The notes beneath the pieces are model-generated. The model searched no databases, was not told the DNA's origin, and worked only from the letters and a program-made list of their open reading frames with translations. Position numbers and translations under genes: made by a program. Positions 1-11,334 of a stretch of DNA of 64,000 nt are shown here, in pieces (position 1 is the stretch's first letter; each line of letters begins with the position of its first letter). Source of the stretch: Chalara sp. BL73 (lineage: Eukaryota; Ascomycota; Leotiomycetes; Helotiales); contig CAKJVC010000124.1 in NCBI GenBank assembly GCA_918026815.1, forward strand, positions 1 to 64,000, written 5' to 3'.

Positions 1-139
1 AGCTTCAAGAGCAGGCGAAGCACGGTGTAGTTAAAACACCGCAGCTGAGAACGGTACGTTTTCAGGAAGATTCTCCTGAGAACAAGCCTAAAGAGCCGGA
101 AAAGCTAGCCTGGAGCGAAAGGCTACGAAAGCTCAAAAA

Positions 140-1039
140 TTGAAGCCCACTGTAGCGAGTGCGCTGGCCAGGCTTGGCTACAGTCATGAGAGTTCGCTGG
201 CAAAACTTATGACCCAGAAATCGATTCCCGAAGGATTTACTTTAGGGGAACTGCTGTCGCTAGCAGATCCGGCCTTGCTCTCTAAAAGACGGCCTAGAAC
301 CCTAGAAGGAACCCTGGATGCGGAAATGGAGCATGCACCTATTGAGGAAAGCATGATAGGCCTGGGAGAACTAGTAATTTGCTCTAGTATTGACTCTAAT
401 ACAGCTGCTGAGCAAGCGCCTAAAGAAAGCATCATAGGCTTAGGGGAGCTGGTAGATTGCAGCAAAAGCACGGCTGACGTTGGTTTCGGCTTAGTGGAGT
501 CTTATTCGGGATATTCGGAAGTTCATTCCCCTACGCCAAAAGTTGTTATTACACTAGCAGGGCACTCAAAGCTTGTAGACATTAGAGCTACGCTTGACAC
601 GGGCGCCGAGGTTAGCTTGATGACGCTAGAAGTTGCGACAAGAGTGGACATTCCTATTACTCGGAACGACAATATGGCTCTAAAGACTATTACAGGAAGT
701 ACGTCGAAATTTGTAGGGTTCGTAGACAATTTGCCGGTTACTATTGGCAATGCAGCTATAAGGACCCGATTCTATATTATGGACTCTCCTGGTTTCAAGC
801 TGATTCTAGGCTTTCCATTTATACGCAAAGCCAGAGTAGTGTTCCGCTATCCTAGAGATTCTCCTGACGGCCCTGTTTTTGCTTCTATTCGAGACCCAAG
901 GACTGGCTTGATCACTACAGTAAAGACAAATACCGAAACGGAATCCGCAAAGAACGCTGTAATGCGTCGGGCTCAAAACACTATCGGAATGATTGAGTCC
1001 GATAGTGATGACGGATATACGACAGATTCGGAAAACTAG
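140..1039 (+). pseudogene. Gypsy element aspartic protease region
   Basis: The open frame of about 299 residues contains the retropepsin active-site motif DTGAE near residue 151 (context LDTGAEVSLMT) and a later hydrophobic LILGFPFI segment typical of the second half of a retroviral-type protease fold. Before the protease, two similar acidic segments ending in IGLGELV are repeated about 33 residues apart. No ATG fits at the left end and the frame upstream is shifted, so this is an internal piece of a Gag-Pol polyprotein, not a separate gene. The enzyme would mature the polyprotein of the element. It is followed by stops between 1039 and about 1300, which again points to decay. Confidence 0.75.
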
Positions 1040-1369
1040 CAACATCTGTAGCTGACTGCGTAGCTATAGATGGCTTTTGTACAACAAACGCAGAGATGTT
1101 TCAAGGAAGCTTTCAGCTTGTTCCAGTGCTTAAAGAACTTGGGGACAAGTTCTACCCTTTGAGGGAGGGGACGGGCTTATAGGCAATTCGTGGAACACAG
1201 ACACTCATTTAGTTTTGGATTTTGTGGGGACAGAGTTTGACCCCAATTACACGCCTTTTCCTTACAGAAGGAGAGCAACGCGGTACTTTAGCGTGAATAC
1301 TGCATACAAAACAAAGGACAAAAGATCCATCCAGTTGATAAAGCTGACGGAGTAGGCAATGCTCCCGGA

Positions 1370-2687
1370 GGCAGAAAAGACTGGTATGAGAGATCTAAAG
1401 CAAGAGACGTTTTTCAAGAACAAGTTGGAATATATCAAGAACATATTATTCCCAGGTTTTCGGACATTCCTAGAGAGTCAAGACTTACGCCTGAAAGACT
1501 AAAAGATCTAAATATCGGGGATATGCTGCAGCCTGCGGAAAGGAAGTTTTTGGAAGAAGTCCTGATTAACAGAGAAAAAGTTTTTGCGTTCGACTGGTCT
1601 GAATGCGGACGATTTCATGAGGATGTATCACCACCTATTGTGATCAAAACAATAGAACACACAGCATGGCAAGCAGCGAGTTTTCCTATTCCAAAAGCAT
1701 TAAAACCTTTAGTGGTAAAAATGTTTAGAGAAAGACTGGATCGCGGCGTGCTGGAGTACTGTGATGGGCCATATCGGAACTCATGGTTTTGGTTGCTAAA
1801 AGAAGCCCGGTGATTACAGGCTGATTAACTCGGCAACGTTTATGAATGCTGTTACACTGAGAGACGCGAATTTACCTCCTTCTGTCGACGAATTTGCTGA
1901 TGAGTTTGCAGGGTGTTATATTGCAAGCCTAGTTGACTTATACTCCGGATATGATCAAATGACGTTACATCCTATTTGCAGAGATATGACAGCATTCTTT
2001 ACACCACTCGGATTGCTGAGATACACAACATTACCCCAAGGCGCTACGAATTCAGTTGCAGAATGCGTAAGGATCATGATGCTTGTTCTAGCCGCAATCT
2101 GTCCTGAAATAGCTGTACCTTTCCTAGACGACATAGGCGTTAAAGGACCCTATACGGATTATAACGGGGAGGAAGTGTTGCCCGGAATACGACGGTATAT
2201 TTTTGAGCATATTCAGAACCTCGACAAAACGCTGGAACGAATTGAGCGTGCAGGGGGCTCTATAGGCCCTAAGTCTCAATTCTGCAGAGACGGGCTGAAT
2301 ATTGTAGGCTTCGTATGCAACTCAAAAGGAAAAGAGCCTTCTGCGGACAAAGTCGTCAAAATTATGAACTGGAAAACACCTGAAAACGTTACGGAAGCCA
2401 AAGCTTTTATAGGCTTGTGCGTGTATTTCCGGATTTGGGTGAAGGATTTCGGCACTATTGCGGCACCTATTTACGACTTGATGAAAAAGGGTGTTACATG
2501 GCATTGGGATCCTGAAGTCCAGGGAGTAGCTATGAGGACGCTACAAAACGCTATGGTTACAGCGCCGGTGCTTATCCGGATCGACTATGGGCCGGATGCC
2601 GGAGAAAATTGTTGTAGGAGTAGATGCCAGCTTGGATGGCTATGGTGGTTACTTAGGCCAAAGGGATCTCGCATCAGGCAGAGTTAG
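1370..2687 (+). pseudogene. Gypsy element reverse transcriptase region
   Basis: A readable frame runs from about 1370 through 1813, then continues one frame over from about 1806 to 2605. It covers the RT fingers and palm: a FPIPKAL segment, then GDYRLIN, SLVDLYSGYDQM, LPQGATNS and the catalytic FLDDIG (the usual box is YxDD or FxDD). After that come the thumb-like GFVCNSKGKEPSADKV and the connection region. The enzyme copies element RNA into cDNA. A one-base shift near 1800 and another near 2605 break the polyprotein, so a full product is unlikely. The catalytic Asp pair is still present. Confidence 0.8.
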
Positions 2688-3381
2688 GCCTGCTAGATAT
2701 GAAAGCGGGACTTGGTCGAAAGCCGAGCGCAACTACGACGCTACAAAACGGGAGTGCAGAGGCGTTCTCAAGATTTTGAAGAAATTGCAAGTTTGGATTA
2801 TTGCAATCCACTTTGTGTTGGAAACAGATGCGAATGTGCTTGTAGCACAGCTGAATAGAGCCGCTACGGATCACCCAGGAGCCTTGATTACTCGGTGGCT
2901 TGCCTGGATACGACTATTTGATTTTGAAGTACGGCATGTGCCCGGAAAACAGCATACAGCCGCTGATGCGCTGTCAAGAAGACCTCCTCACCCTGAAGAT
3001 ACCGACTCAAAGAGCGAAGATATTGACGATTGGATACTGGCGGAACTAGGAGCGTACGAAATATGCCCTGTAGAAACCGAACAAGACATAGGCTCCGAAC
3101 AAATTGTCGACTCAGAACAAAACACTGACTCCGAGCATGAAACAGATCCTGAGTTGCGAAGTAGAAAGCTAATACTTCAAGAAATGAAAGATAAAGTGGC
3201 TTCTTTACGTAGCGAAGAAATCGGAATCGAGTCAAGCTCGGAAGGACCTGAGTACGAAACACCTATTTCCAGTTCTGAGTACAGTGAAGAATCTATCAGG
3301 ATAGCGCGCTATTTGACAACGCTCAGAAAGCCTAAAGACATGAGTGTTCCAGAATTCCGCAAGTTCAAAAGGAAGCACTGA
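2587..3381 (+). pseudogene. Gypsy element RNase H region
   Basis: The frame contains VVGVDASLDGYGG (first catalytic Asp of a retroelement RNase H), then RNYDATKRECRG with the catalytic Glu, LETDANVL with another Asp, and VRHVPGKQHTAADALSRR, the standard ending of Ty3/gypsy RNase H with the last catalytic Asp. About 130 acidic, Ser/Glu-rich residues follow and act as a linker to the integrase. The domain would remove the RNA strand after minus-strand synthesis. It overlaps the RT frame at 2587-2687 because of a one-base shift at about 2605. Confidence 0.8.
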
Positions 3382-4289
3382 AATATGGCGTTCACGGACG
3401 GAAATTGTGGCGCTTGCCAACGAAAGGAATGCCTATCAAGCTTGTAGTCGATAGCAAGCGGATCCGAGACAGGATCCTTCGGGATGTACACCACCAAAGC
3501 GGCCATAAAGGAAGAGAAAGCACTTATCATAGAATTTCTCAACGATACTTCTGGCACGGCTGCTATAAGGATGTGAAAGACTACGTCAAGACGTGCGAGG
3601 AATGTCAATTCAGGGCGGCCGGAAAAGAAGAGGAAGCTATGTACCCTACGGCGTCGAACGGGCTAATGGAAAAATGGGCGATTGATATTACTTACATGCC
3701 GGCTCAGAAAGGGAAGAAGTACTTAGTTGTAGCCAGGGACGACATGAGTGGCTGGCCCGAAGCAAGGGCTATTGCGAGTAAAGATGCTTCTACAGTTGCA
3801 CGATTCATTTGGGAAGACGTTATTTGCCGCCATGGTATTTTCGGAAGGATAGTTGTAGATGGCGGAGGAGAATTCAAAGGAGAAGTGCTAGAATTACTCT
3901 CGAAATGGGGAGTGAACAGGATTCAGGTCTCCGCATACCATGCTGCAGCAAATGGAATGATCGAACGTGGTCACAAAACCCTGAAAGACGCCTTGTCTAA
4001 ACTAGGAGGAAGCTGGGTTGACAATTTAGCAGCTGTTCTATTTGCGGAACGCACTACAGTTCACGGACCTACAGGGTACACACCGTTTTATATGGTATAC
4101 GGACGAGAGCCCATTCTGCCAATAGAATCGAAGTTCCCCACTTGGAGGACCCTTTTTACAGAGGAGATTACGGACCGTTCTAAGCTTATTGGAGCTAAGG
4201 GCGAGGCAATTCCAAATGAGAAGGGAGGATGTCGAAGAAGCCAGGTACAGAAAAACTCGTCGACGGCAAGAAGGGAAAGAAGTTTTTGA
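3366..4289 (+). pseudogene. Gypsy element integrase zinc-binding and catalytic core
   Basis: Reading in frame from about 3366, an HHCC zinc-binding module is visible (HHQSGHKG, then CEECQFRA). The DDE core follows: Asp in WAIDITYMP, Asp in VVDGGGEFKG, Glu in NGMIERGHKTL. The spacing fits retroviral-type integrases, which join the cDNA ends to chromosomal DNA. The catalytic triad looks intact. The frame shifts near 3370 (entry from the linker) and near 4185 (exit to the C-terminal module), so this copy probably cannot make a continuous protein. Confidence 0.8.
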
Positions 4290-4725
4290 TGCCAGGCATA
4301 GGATCAGAGCTAGACCGCTGCAGAAAGACGACATTGTACTTCGTCATGACTCTGTCAGAGAAATCGACATGTCTTCTAATAGAAAGCTTGACTTCAGGTG
4401 GCTAGGGCCATATCAAATACTCAGCGCTAACAACGACAAAGGGTACTACAAGCTTAAGGAGCTTGGGCCTGACGGAGTGGCCCTGAAAGGAACTTTCTCA
4501 GGAAGTAGGCTTAAGCTATTTTTCCAACGAGAGGGTCATTTCTATGCGCCGGACGATGGGGTAACAAGTGATTCAAGCTCCGAGCCTGACCTTGAAGAGC
4601 CTGGAGATATTGAGGAAAGGGAAGGAAGCAGCCGACAATTCGTTGTTCAACCACCCTATTTAACGAACGCACAGAGAAGCCTATATGCCCGGGTAAATGA
4701 TTCTGAAGAACCCTCGGACTACTAA
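4189..4725 (+). pseudogene. Gypsy integrase C-terminal GPY/F module
   Basis: This frame takes up the integrase after a one-base shift. It starts with a charged helical stretch (RARQFQMRREDVEEARYRKT), then VFDARHRIRARPLQKDDIVL and FRWLGPYQI, which is the GPY/F motif of Ty3/gypsy integrases. The KLFF segment and an acidic Ser/Glu-rich tail end at 4725. No chromodomain is recognisable after the GPY/F module, so this copy does not look like a chromovirus. That absence is a by-eye judgement. Confidence 0.7.
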
Positions 4726-6257
4726 AGGTTCAAAGCGCTACCAGCCTAGAAGCCCCCCTATAGTAGGAAGAAAGTCTTGGCCGGCACTACAACGGGTCCC
4801 AAACCGGGTCGCCGACAGCAGCTGTCACCAGCTACCACACGTTCCACCCACCAGCTCAGCGACGATCCCTCCGACAGTGCCCCTATCTCTGCCTTTCGTG
4901 GGCCAGGACGCGCACAATTCAGCACCCCGTTACATGGGTAGGGGTCGTAGTTGTGGCCTAGACACCCATAGGTGCAGGGAGGAAAAGCTTCAGTAACCAT
5001 CGCACCGGCAAGCGGAACGCAACCCCCAGAAGCCCACGAAAATAGTAAGAGGAACAGCAAGCTATCCCTAGATAGGCCAATCAAGTCAAACAGCCCCCAA
5101 AGCCGCATATGCCCCAAGACCACAAAAAGCTCTATAGAAAGCCCCCAAAGGCACAGTGAAAAAGATCAGGGCGGCCAGGGAAATAAAAGGATCCCCAGCT
5201 ACCCCGAGGAGAAAAACAAAAAATTATTAGGAGAAGCCTAGACGAAGTGCAGCTCCTCAGCAAACTCCTTAAAGCCTGAGGAAGGAACGCCAGGGCAGCT
5301 ACTCCCAGCACTCAACTTGACCCCAAGCCCGTGGAGATTGATAGCCTAAGAGAGACCTCAAGCCTTAGAACAACCCTACAGGCTCCCAGCAAGCCTGATA
5401 TGCCCCAATAACCCGAAAATGCCCCTATAGCTCACGATCCGGCTCCAGATCCAGCAGTTCCAGTAGGTCCAGTTCCAGTTCAGAGAAGCTTATCCCGATC
5501 CTAAGGGTTCCTATTCTGTAACGCTATTAGCCAAGAGAAAACGACAAAGGGATTCGATAGCGCTCAGGGATACTTAGCCACAACAAGCCTGAACCGGACT
5601 TAGCTTGTTGCCTTCCGGAAATAGGATCAAGGATCCACGGACGGGCAATCCCGAGTACCAACAAGCAAACGATGCACAAGGTGCAAAGGCCTGGAATTCA
5701 ACCCTGTAGCGATAAAGAACGCAACACATTGAACACCTTAAAGCTCGCTCATGAAAGCAAGCTCTCCAGTGGGTGGATTTCCGCCCTCGCCGCCAAGAGC
5801 AACCGAAGCTCAACAGACAAGGTAGGCTACGGGTAGGAGATCTCATCAACTAAGGAACAATTGCGCGACGTTTGAGCCGAACAACTTCAACGCCGCTATC
5901 AATGACAACGCGTCGGGCCGTTTCGAGTGAGGTTCCCCTATAGTCAATCAGTGAAAATACAAGTAGAGGATCGCCGCAACAAGGGGACAAATAGCTCAAC
6001 GAGGAAGTGTGATGGAGATAGCAAGCACTGCTCCTCGAGGATTGAGACTCATGCTGGCAGTGTTCCCCGACCCGAAAGAACAGCGGAGGGACCCGAAAAC
6101 TGCACAGTGACTGTATTCGGAAGGGGGAAGGTCAGTACAGGCGGAAGCGTGCACGTTCTTAAAGCCAACCGGTACAGTTTGATCGCAGGTAGTCGCGCTG
6201 GAATCAGATCCGTCAGGTCTTTTCAGGCTTACGCTCTTGACGCTATGACTTGCAGTG

Positions 6258-6850
6258 CTACAGCGACGTCAGAACCATGATATTGTTGAACGGTGAGGAC
6301 TTGTTACCTTGTTGCTTTGCTTCATCTCTGAATAACATTTTGATTCGGAGCATGGTTCGAGAGTGAAAAAGGAGTGACTGCATTTGTTGTCCTGCTCGAG
6401 CCTTGACCTTGTTCCCAATTGTATGGTTGTTGAGGTTGAAAAGAAGCTATGAGTGACAGTTAGCAATAAGGATCATGAAGAACGATCCGACTTACTTATA
6501 GCCTTGCTGGTATTTCAGCTTTGCTCCATCCACCACGACTTGGGGGTACTACAGCGACGTTAGGAGTGTGACGTCGATGGATACAAAGGCCGCTTACCTT
6601 GATATTACACTTTGATACTTCATCATGAGATCCGGAAGATTGTTCGAAGAGGAGAGAAGAATGATTGTGTTTGTTGTCCTACTCGAGCCTTGACCTTATT
6701 CCCAATTGTATGGTTGTTGAAGGTAGTTGAGGAGCTACAGACAGCAGTTAGCAATGAGGATTGAGAAGGGGGATCCGGCATACTTATAGTTTCTGCGTTG
6801 CAGCCTCGCTGGCGCAGCCTTGCTGGCGCTTCACCTTATTCCCAATTGTG
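6258..6850 (+). repeat. Degenerate tandem repeat, about 288-bp unit, two copies plus a fragment
   Basis: CTACAGCGACGT occurs at 6258 and 6549. TTGTTGTCCT followed by CTCGAGCCTTGACCTT occurs at 6384 and 6671. CCCAATTGTATGGTTGTTGA occurs at 6414 and 6701. The offset is 287-291 bp with many substitutions. A third fragment, TTATTCCCAATTGTGTGGT, lies at about 6837. The array is in the 3' untranslated part of the gypsy element. A short direct repeat of about 14 bp (GCAGCCTYGCTGGC) is visible around 6801-6830. Confidence 0.75.
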
Positions 6851-6960
6851 TGGTCGCGAAGTTCACCTTGCTCGATGATTCCTGTTTCTAATACTAGTCA
6901 GTGATAGGAACAGGTCAGGAAAAGGAACGACTTAGCTCTGATTTGTATCGACAGCAAGCA

Positions 6961-6998
6961 TGAAGTAGAGAATTGAGTGTGAAGTGGAGAATTGAGTG
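6961..6998 (+). repeat. 19-bp tandem duplication before the polypurine tract
   Basis: TGAAGTAGAGAATTGAGTG at 6961-6979 is repeated with one change at 6980-6998, followed by a partial third unit (TGAAG) that runs into the purine tract. Confidence 0.8.
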
Positions 6999-7000
6999 TG

Positions 7001-7014
7001 AAGAAGAGAGGGGA
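7001..7014 (+). other. Polypurine tract of the gypsy element
   Basis: Fourteen uninterrupted purines (AAGAAGAGAGGGGA) lie one base before TGTGATG. A purine tract directly upstream of the 3' LTR is the plus-strand primer site in LTR retrotransposons. The position after the integrase gene fits. Confidence 0.55.
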
Positions 7015-7015
7015 T

Positions 7016-7906
7016 TGTGATGGGGTTGTGAGTCAATGGTGAAGGCAAAAACCGATCAGGAAATCGATCTGCGCAACGACAACGTATTGAAAGCGTTGCA
7101 ATGAAGAAATACCTTTCGATTCTCTTATACTAATAGCTTATTTGATTCAATTGTATGCTCGATACAGTCGAGTATGAAAGGATCAGATGAGGGGTTGTAT
7201 GAGGAGCTCGAATGAGGGGTAGTTGTGAGAGGAAGTCTATCAGAAGATGAACAGTTAGCAATTGATTCTCGCAAAGGATCAGGCAGCTGAATATCATACA
7301 AATGATAGATTAGATTCTCATGATATTGCTCGAGGAAGATCATGATCATTGGAGATCGAGTTGTTGTTGTTGTTGTAGGGTTGTAGGTTGGAGAAGGATG
7401 AAGAGGGGTGATATGGAGGGGTCGATATTTTATCGCTGGCCAGGCAAATTGATATTCACCCTCGAAGGTAGGAGGTGAATCACGTGATGCGACGACAATT
7501 CATGAGGCAATATCAGAGGAAGGAAGCTCGATCTAACTGAACGCAAACCTCTACTGACTAGTGCTCGGGGCGAGCACGTATGAGAGAGGGGACGGATGTG
7601 GTGGGGACGATTTTCTTTCCTTTCACACTCTGTCACGTGATACTCATGAGTGGTCAGTCATGTGACCTGAGGAGCATGAGTTGTATATAACCTGCGCTTC
7701 CGGTAGGGAGGCGCATCATCATCAATACAACACACTTTTCCACCCTTCTATATTTTACACCCTTATAAGCTATTGACGTTTATCTATTATATAGAGCTTA
7801 GGCTCGCCGGTGCTCTCTCCAGTATGCTACAGCCACCGCTATCACGCCTATGAGTTTTGTGCTAGATCCTGTTGCTGTTCTTGCTCTCAGCATGTTCCCC
7901 GCCACA
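7016..7906 (+). repeat. Probable 3' LTR of the gypsy element
   Basis: It begins with TGTGATGG right after the purine tract. A TATA box (TATATAA, 7684-7690) followed by a CATCATCATCAATACAACAC stretch looks like the U3/R promoter boundary. The right end is not determined. CA at 7905-7906 is a candidate, since the AT-rich block starts at about 7925. The partner LTR is outside the window, so the boundary cannot be checked by self-comparison. Confidence 0.45.
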
Positions 7907-8416
7907 GTATGCCGCACTGCGAATATTTGCAAATTCAAAATTAAAGCAATTGATTCTAAAAAAAAAAAGCGTAGTAATAACTTACTTAAAACTTTATACT
8001 TGTTTTTTTACAAATTACTTTACAGCTTTAAATACGAATAATTTGAAGTTTGTAATACTTTATTATCGAGCGTCGATTGTTGATAATTTTAATATTACTT
8101 CTAAACAAATTTAGTCGAATAAACGCTTTTAATTTTTTAACAATATCTTTTACTTTTAAGCGTACTGCGTTAAATAAGCTGTTTTAAAAAAGCTTTATAG
8201 TAATGAAACTGAATTTTTTGCGCTGTTTCTTGGCTATATTAAAAAGTTCAAAAAAGCCGACGAAAGCAATTACGCTGCACTTTAAACGCAGGCGGATAAA
8301 GTATTTTAAGCAGCTTTTTTTGCTTTAAACTCTTTTTGTAAAACTTTTAAGTATATTCGCCAGTTTTTTGCTATTAATAGAACTTATACAAAATCTCGGT
8401 ATTGTATAATATTTAT

Positions 8417-8627
8417 TGAAATAAGTATGCTAAGTTGACCACAGTCAACTTAGGGAAAGGAAGCTTGTGCTGTACGCAAGGTCTGCCCAATTGCAGTGGT
8501 TCAGGAAGAATGGATTGATTAATTGTAGAGCTTTACGGAGGTGCTCAGTAAAAAGAGTGCGACTCTTTCACTGATAACTAAGCTAGGCCCATGCTTTACG
8601 GGTGGGCTACACCACTAATTCTCAACA
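8417..8627 (-). repeat. Copia 3' LTR (left copy on the + strand)
   Basis: This 211-bp repeat has TG and CA ends and matches 13876-14086 without gaps. The two copies differ at 15 positions, all transitions. In element orientation it is the 3' LTR; the interior bases next to it (CTAAGTAAGAG on the - strand) would be the plus-strand primer region. Confidence 0.88.
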
Positions 8628-8706
8628 CTCTTACTTAGCACACTTGTAATAAAGCATGTGCTTAGCTTCTACTACTCTTTTACTGTTCTCTTTTGTTTTT
8701 TTGCTT

Positions 8707-8931
8707 TTACTTGACCTTAGCGTTTTTTCTCCGAGCAAAAAGCCGTTCTCGTCTTTCTACTAGCCTTAATAAGCGGCAGTACTTTTCAAAAGCGACATAC
8801 TCAAAAAGCTTCGTTAATCTATTTGCGAGCATAAACTCTGTAAACACGTACGTTACTTGTATTCGTTTTTTTTCGGCCAAGTCACGAATGTAGTAATAGC
8901 AAATATCGATATACTTCGAGCATTCGTGCAA
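8707..8931 (-). pseudogene. Copia RNase H C-terminal remnant
   Basis: A 74-residue open stretch reads HECSKYIDICYYYIRDL, then IQVTYVFTEFMLANRLTKLF and a KYCRLLRLV ending. This matches the copia RNase H end (HSRTKHIDIRYHFIRE, VEYVPTEEMIADGLTKPL, LLGLV). Changes such as P to F and AD to AN agree with transitions at first and second codon positions. It lies directly before the 3' LTR, as expected. Confidence 0.8.
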
Positions 8932-9599
8932 ATAAGGGTTTTTAACTAAAACTAGCGCTTTTTAATTGTTTCCGCGAATCTTTACGGTTCGCGAAAGTTT
9001 TCCGATATACTTTACGTATTTTATATTACAAAGAATCTGTGCTAGCTATTAGCTCGTTCTAGCGCATATAGCTATTGCAACGTATTTTGATTTCGTGCTA
9101 AATGCGGCTACCGAAGTTTGTTTTATACTTCTCCAGAAAACGAGCTTTCCGTAAAGTATAGCAATGTTGTTTAAAGTGCTTTTACGGTCTGTTTTGTTTT
9201 TTGTTTAGTCGGCGTTTAAATAAAGTATTAAATTGCGGTTTTTTTTTAGCTCGTATCGCACTTTTTGTGCTACAGTAATTCGTAAATATCGCATAAGCCT
9301 TTTAAGCGCGTTACTGTAGTAGCTTGCGAAATCTTTTATAAACTAGCTAAATTTTTCAAAACTAAAAGTTTTGTTTAAGCGAGTATAAACTATACTGTAT
9401 ATTAAACTGTTTATAACCCGTTAGTATTCGTTAACGTTAATTCGTTAGTTATTAAGTTTTGCGAGCCGCAAATTGTTGTAGTTCTTAATAAAAGTAAACT
9501 TTTTTTTATAAGTGCCGTATATAAACCCGTAACAGTTCAAAATAGCGTTTAAATACTGCTTTTAATCGATTTATAGTTTTTTTGTTTTCCGGTTCCGAG

Positions 9600-10175
9600 T
9601 AATTCGCATACTTAAAATTTTTTTAATCTTTTCCAGGTTTTTAGTTGTAAATCGCAAAAAAAAGTAATTGTCGAACTACTCGACGTCGGTTGCTTTAAAC
9701 GTTGCGAGCACTATATCGTCGACATAAACAAGTAAAATCAGGCCGAACTGCGCGTGCGTAAACAAGCACAAGTTCGCTAAACTTTAAACAAAACCTTTTG
9801 TAAGCAAATAAAATTTGCAAAGCAAGTTTTAATTTTTTGCGGTTTGTTTCAGTCCGTAAAAGCTCCGTAAAACTCGTAAAACATACTTATTACGAACTGT
9901 TATACTGTTAAGCTTTACTAAGTAGATTCTTTTTTAAAAAACGGATTCAGTAAACGCATTTTTAATATCGAAATAATAACACTTTAAATTTTCGGCTGCG
10001 ACTATAGCTAGCAAAATTCGTAACGTATTTATTCGGACTGTTAGCGCAAAAGTTTCGAAATAGTTTTGTTTATAAACCTGTAAAAACTTTCGAGCAACTA
10101 GTTTAGTTTTAAAACGCTTTACTAATTTTTCCGAAGTTGTTTTAACTGTAAAAACCTATTTAGTAAAAACTTCGT
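9600..10175 (-). pseudogene. Copia reverse transcriptase remnant
   Basis: The - strand frame from about 10170 reads KRFKTKLVARKFLQVYKQNY, FETFALTVRINTLRILLAI and YYFDIKNAFTESVF. These match the copia RT start (KARLVARGF, ETFAPVVR, DVKNAFLHG types). Further on, LLVYVDDIVLAT has the catalytic YVDD box at 9715-9726. Stops interrupt the frame. The core Asp residues survive, but the gene is dead. Confidence 0.8.
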
Positions 10176-11334
10176 TGCAGTTTTTTAGTTTAAGTTTTTT
10201 TTTCCAGGTTTTGTTAGCAGCGAAAAAAGCAAGTTTTATTTTTATAGCGTTTCGCTATTGCGAGCCGTAATTAAAATTATTTACAGCTTGTTTATAAATT
10301 GTAAAAATAAAAATTTCGCCGACGACAGTACTAGCTAGTACTAACTCGTTTGTTTCGACCGAAAAAAAGTCAGCGAAAAAGTCGTTTGTTACAAAAGCTA
10401 GTATAGCTTTAAAAACTTTTTTTGCCGGCTTTTCGTTATCGCTTTCGACAGCCTGATTTCTGTAACGTTTCCGTAAAAAATATTCTTTACGGCTAAGTTC
10501 GGCTTAATTTTTTAAGCCGAGCTTAGAAAATTAAAAAAGCTTCGGTTTTAACAGCTTATTTTAAAGTAACTTCGAATTAGCTTTAACAGTCGTTTTAGCT
10601 TGTAACGTTAAAACAGCATTTTGTTAAACATGTTTAGTAATTAGCTCGTTAAACGCGTTTAATAAAAACTTAAATTCGAGCTTTAAAGTTTTTGACTTTT
10701 TGCTAGTTAACTCGCTGTTTGTTTTGTTAAAAAGTTTGCTCGTAATTGGCTTAACTATAAAATCTTTTTAAATTTTTACAACAGATTCGCTGCTTTTTAC
10801 AAGCTTAATTGCTGCTAATATTCGAATTTCGAAATTGTTTATAATTTTAAGTATTAACTTTAAATCGACAAGTTGGAAAATAGTTTTTTTTTTTGTTGTA
10901 CTAGTATCAGAAAAGCGCTTTTTTGGAGCTCTGTCTAAAAACGAGTTCGGTGTGCTTTGCGAGCCGTTTGCGCTTCGTAGCTTTAGTTCTATCGTTTTTC
11001 TTTTAACGTTTTCGTCGATTCGTAACACTTTAGCTTTAATTGTATATTTTAAGTTTAGCGCGTAAACTCGAAGTTAATAAGTTGTATTTTAGCAATAACT
11101 TATAAACACGCTAACACGACTTTTATCGACGAGCTTGTTATATTTTTTTCCAGCAAAAAGTAATTTCGAATTTACATATAAATAGCACTTGCTTTTTTAT
11201 ACGCGGATATAGTCGATCGAAAACTTTTCGTTTATATAAGCTTTTTCGAGTAAAATCCTTTTGTCGTTAATTATTAGCTTTGTTGTAGTACAGTTCTGTA
11301 AGTACACATCAGTTTTTACAGCTTTGTTTTAAAA

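Larger units (their letters stand above)
4726..7000 (+). other. Gypsy element long 3' untranslated stretch
   Basis: There are about 2.3 kb between the integrase stop and the polypurine tract. The only open frames are short, Pro/Ser-rich and without recognisable domains. The first part has scattered AGCCCCCAAAG-like repeats (5090-5150), and a TCCAG-rich simple stretch lies at 5450-5490. The second part holds the tandem repeats listed separately. I see no extra gene such as an envelope-like ORF. Confidence 0.5.
1..7906 (+). mobile_element. Ty3/gypsy LTR retrotransposon, 5' end outside window
   Basis: The domain order protease, reverse transcriptase, RNase H, integrase is that of Ty3/gypsy elements (Metaviridae type). 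The left part, with gag and the 5' LTR, lies outside the window. The reading frame is broken by several single-base shifts (near 1800, 2605, 3370 and 4185) but not by a flood of C-to-T stops, and base composition is ordinary. It therefore looks inactive but not hypermutated, unlike the copia element next to it. A purine tract at 7001-7014 followed by TGTGATG is the likely start of the 3' LTR. The right end is uncertain because an AT-rich block begins at about 7925. Confidence 0.85.

Noticed and set aside
7850..8114. Short + strand frames at the left edge of the AT-rich block
   Set aside because: Low-complexity frames with no usable motif, crossing the border from LTR into degraded DNA.
10835..11065. 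76-codon + strand frame in the copia interior
   Set aside because: It is the shadow of the degraded - strand polyprotein between integrase and RT.
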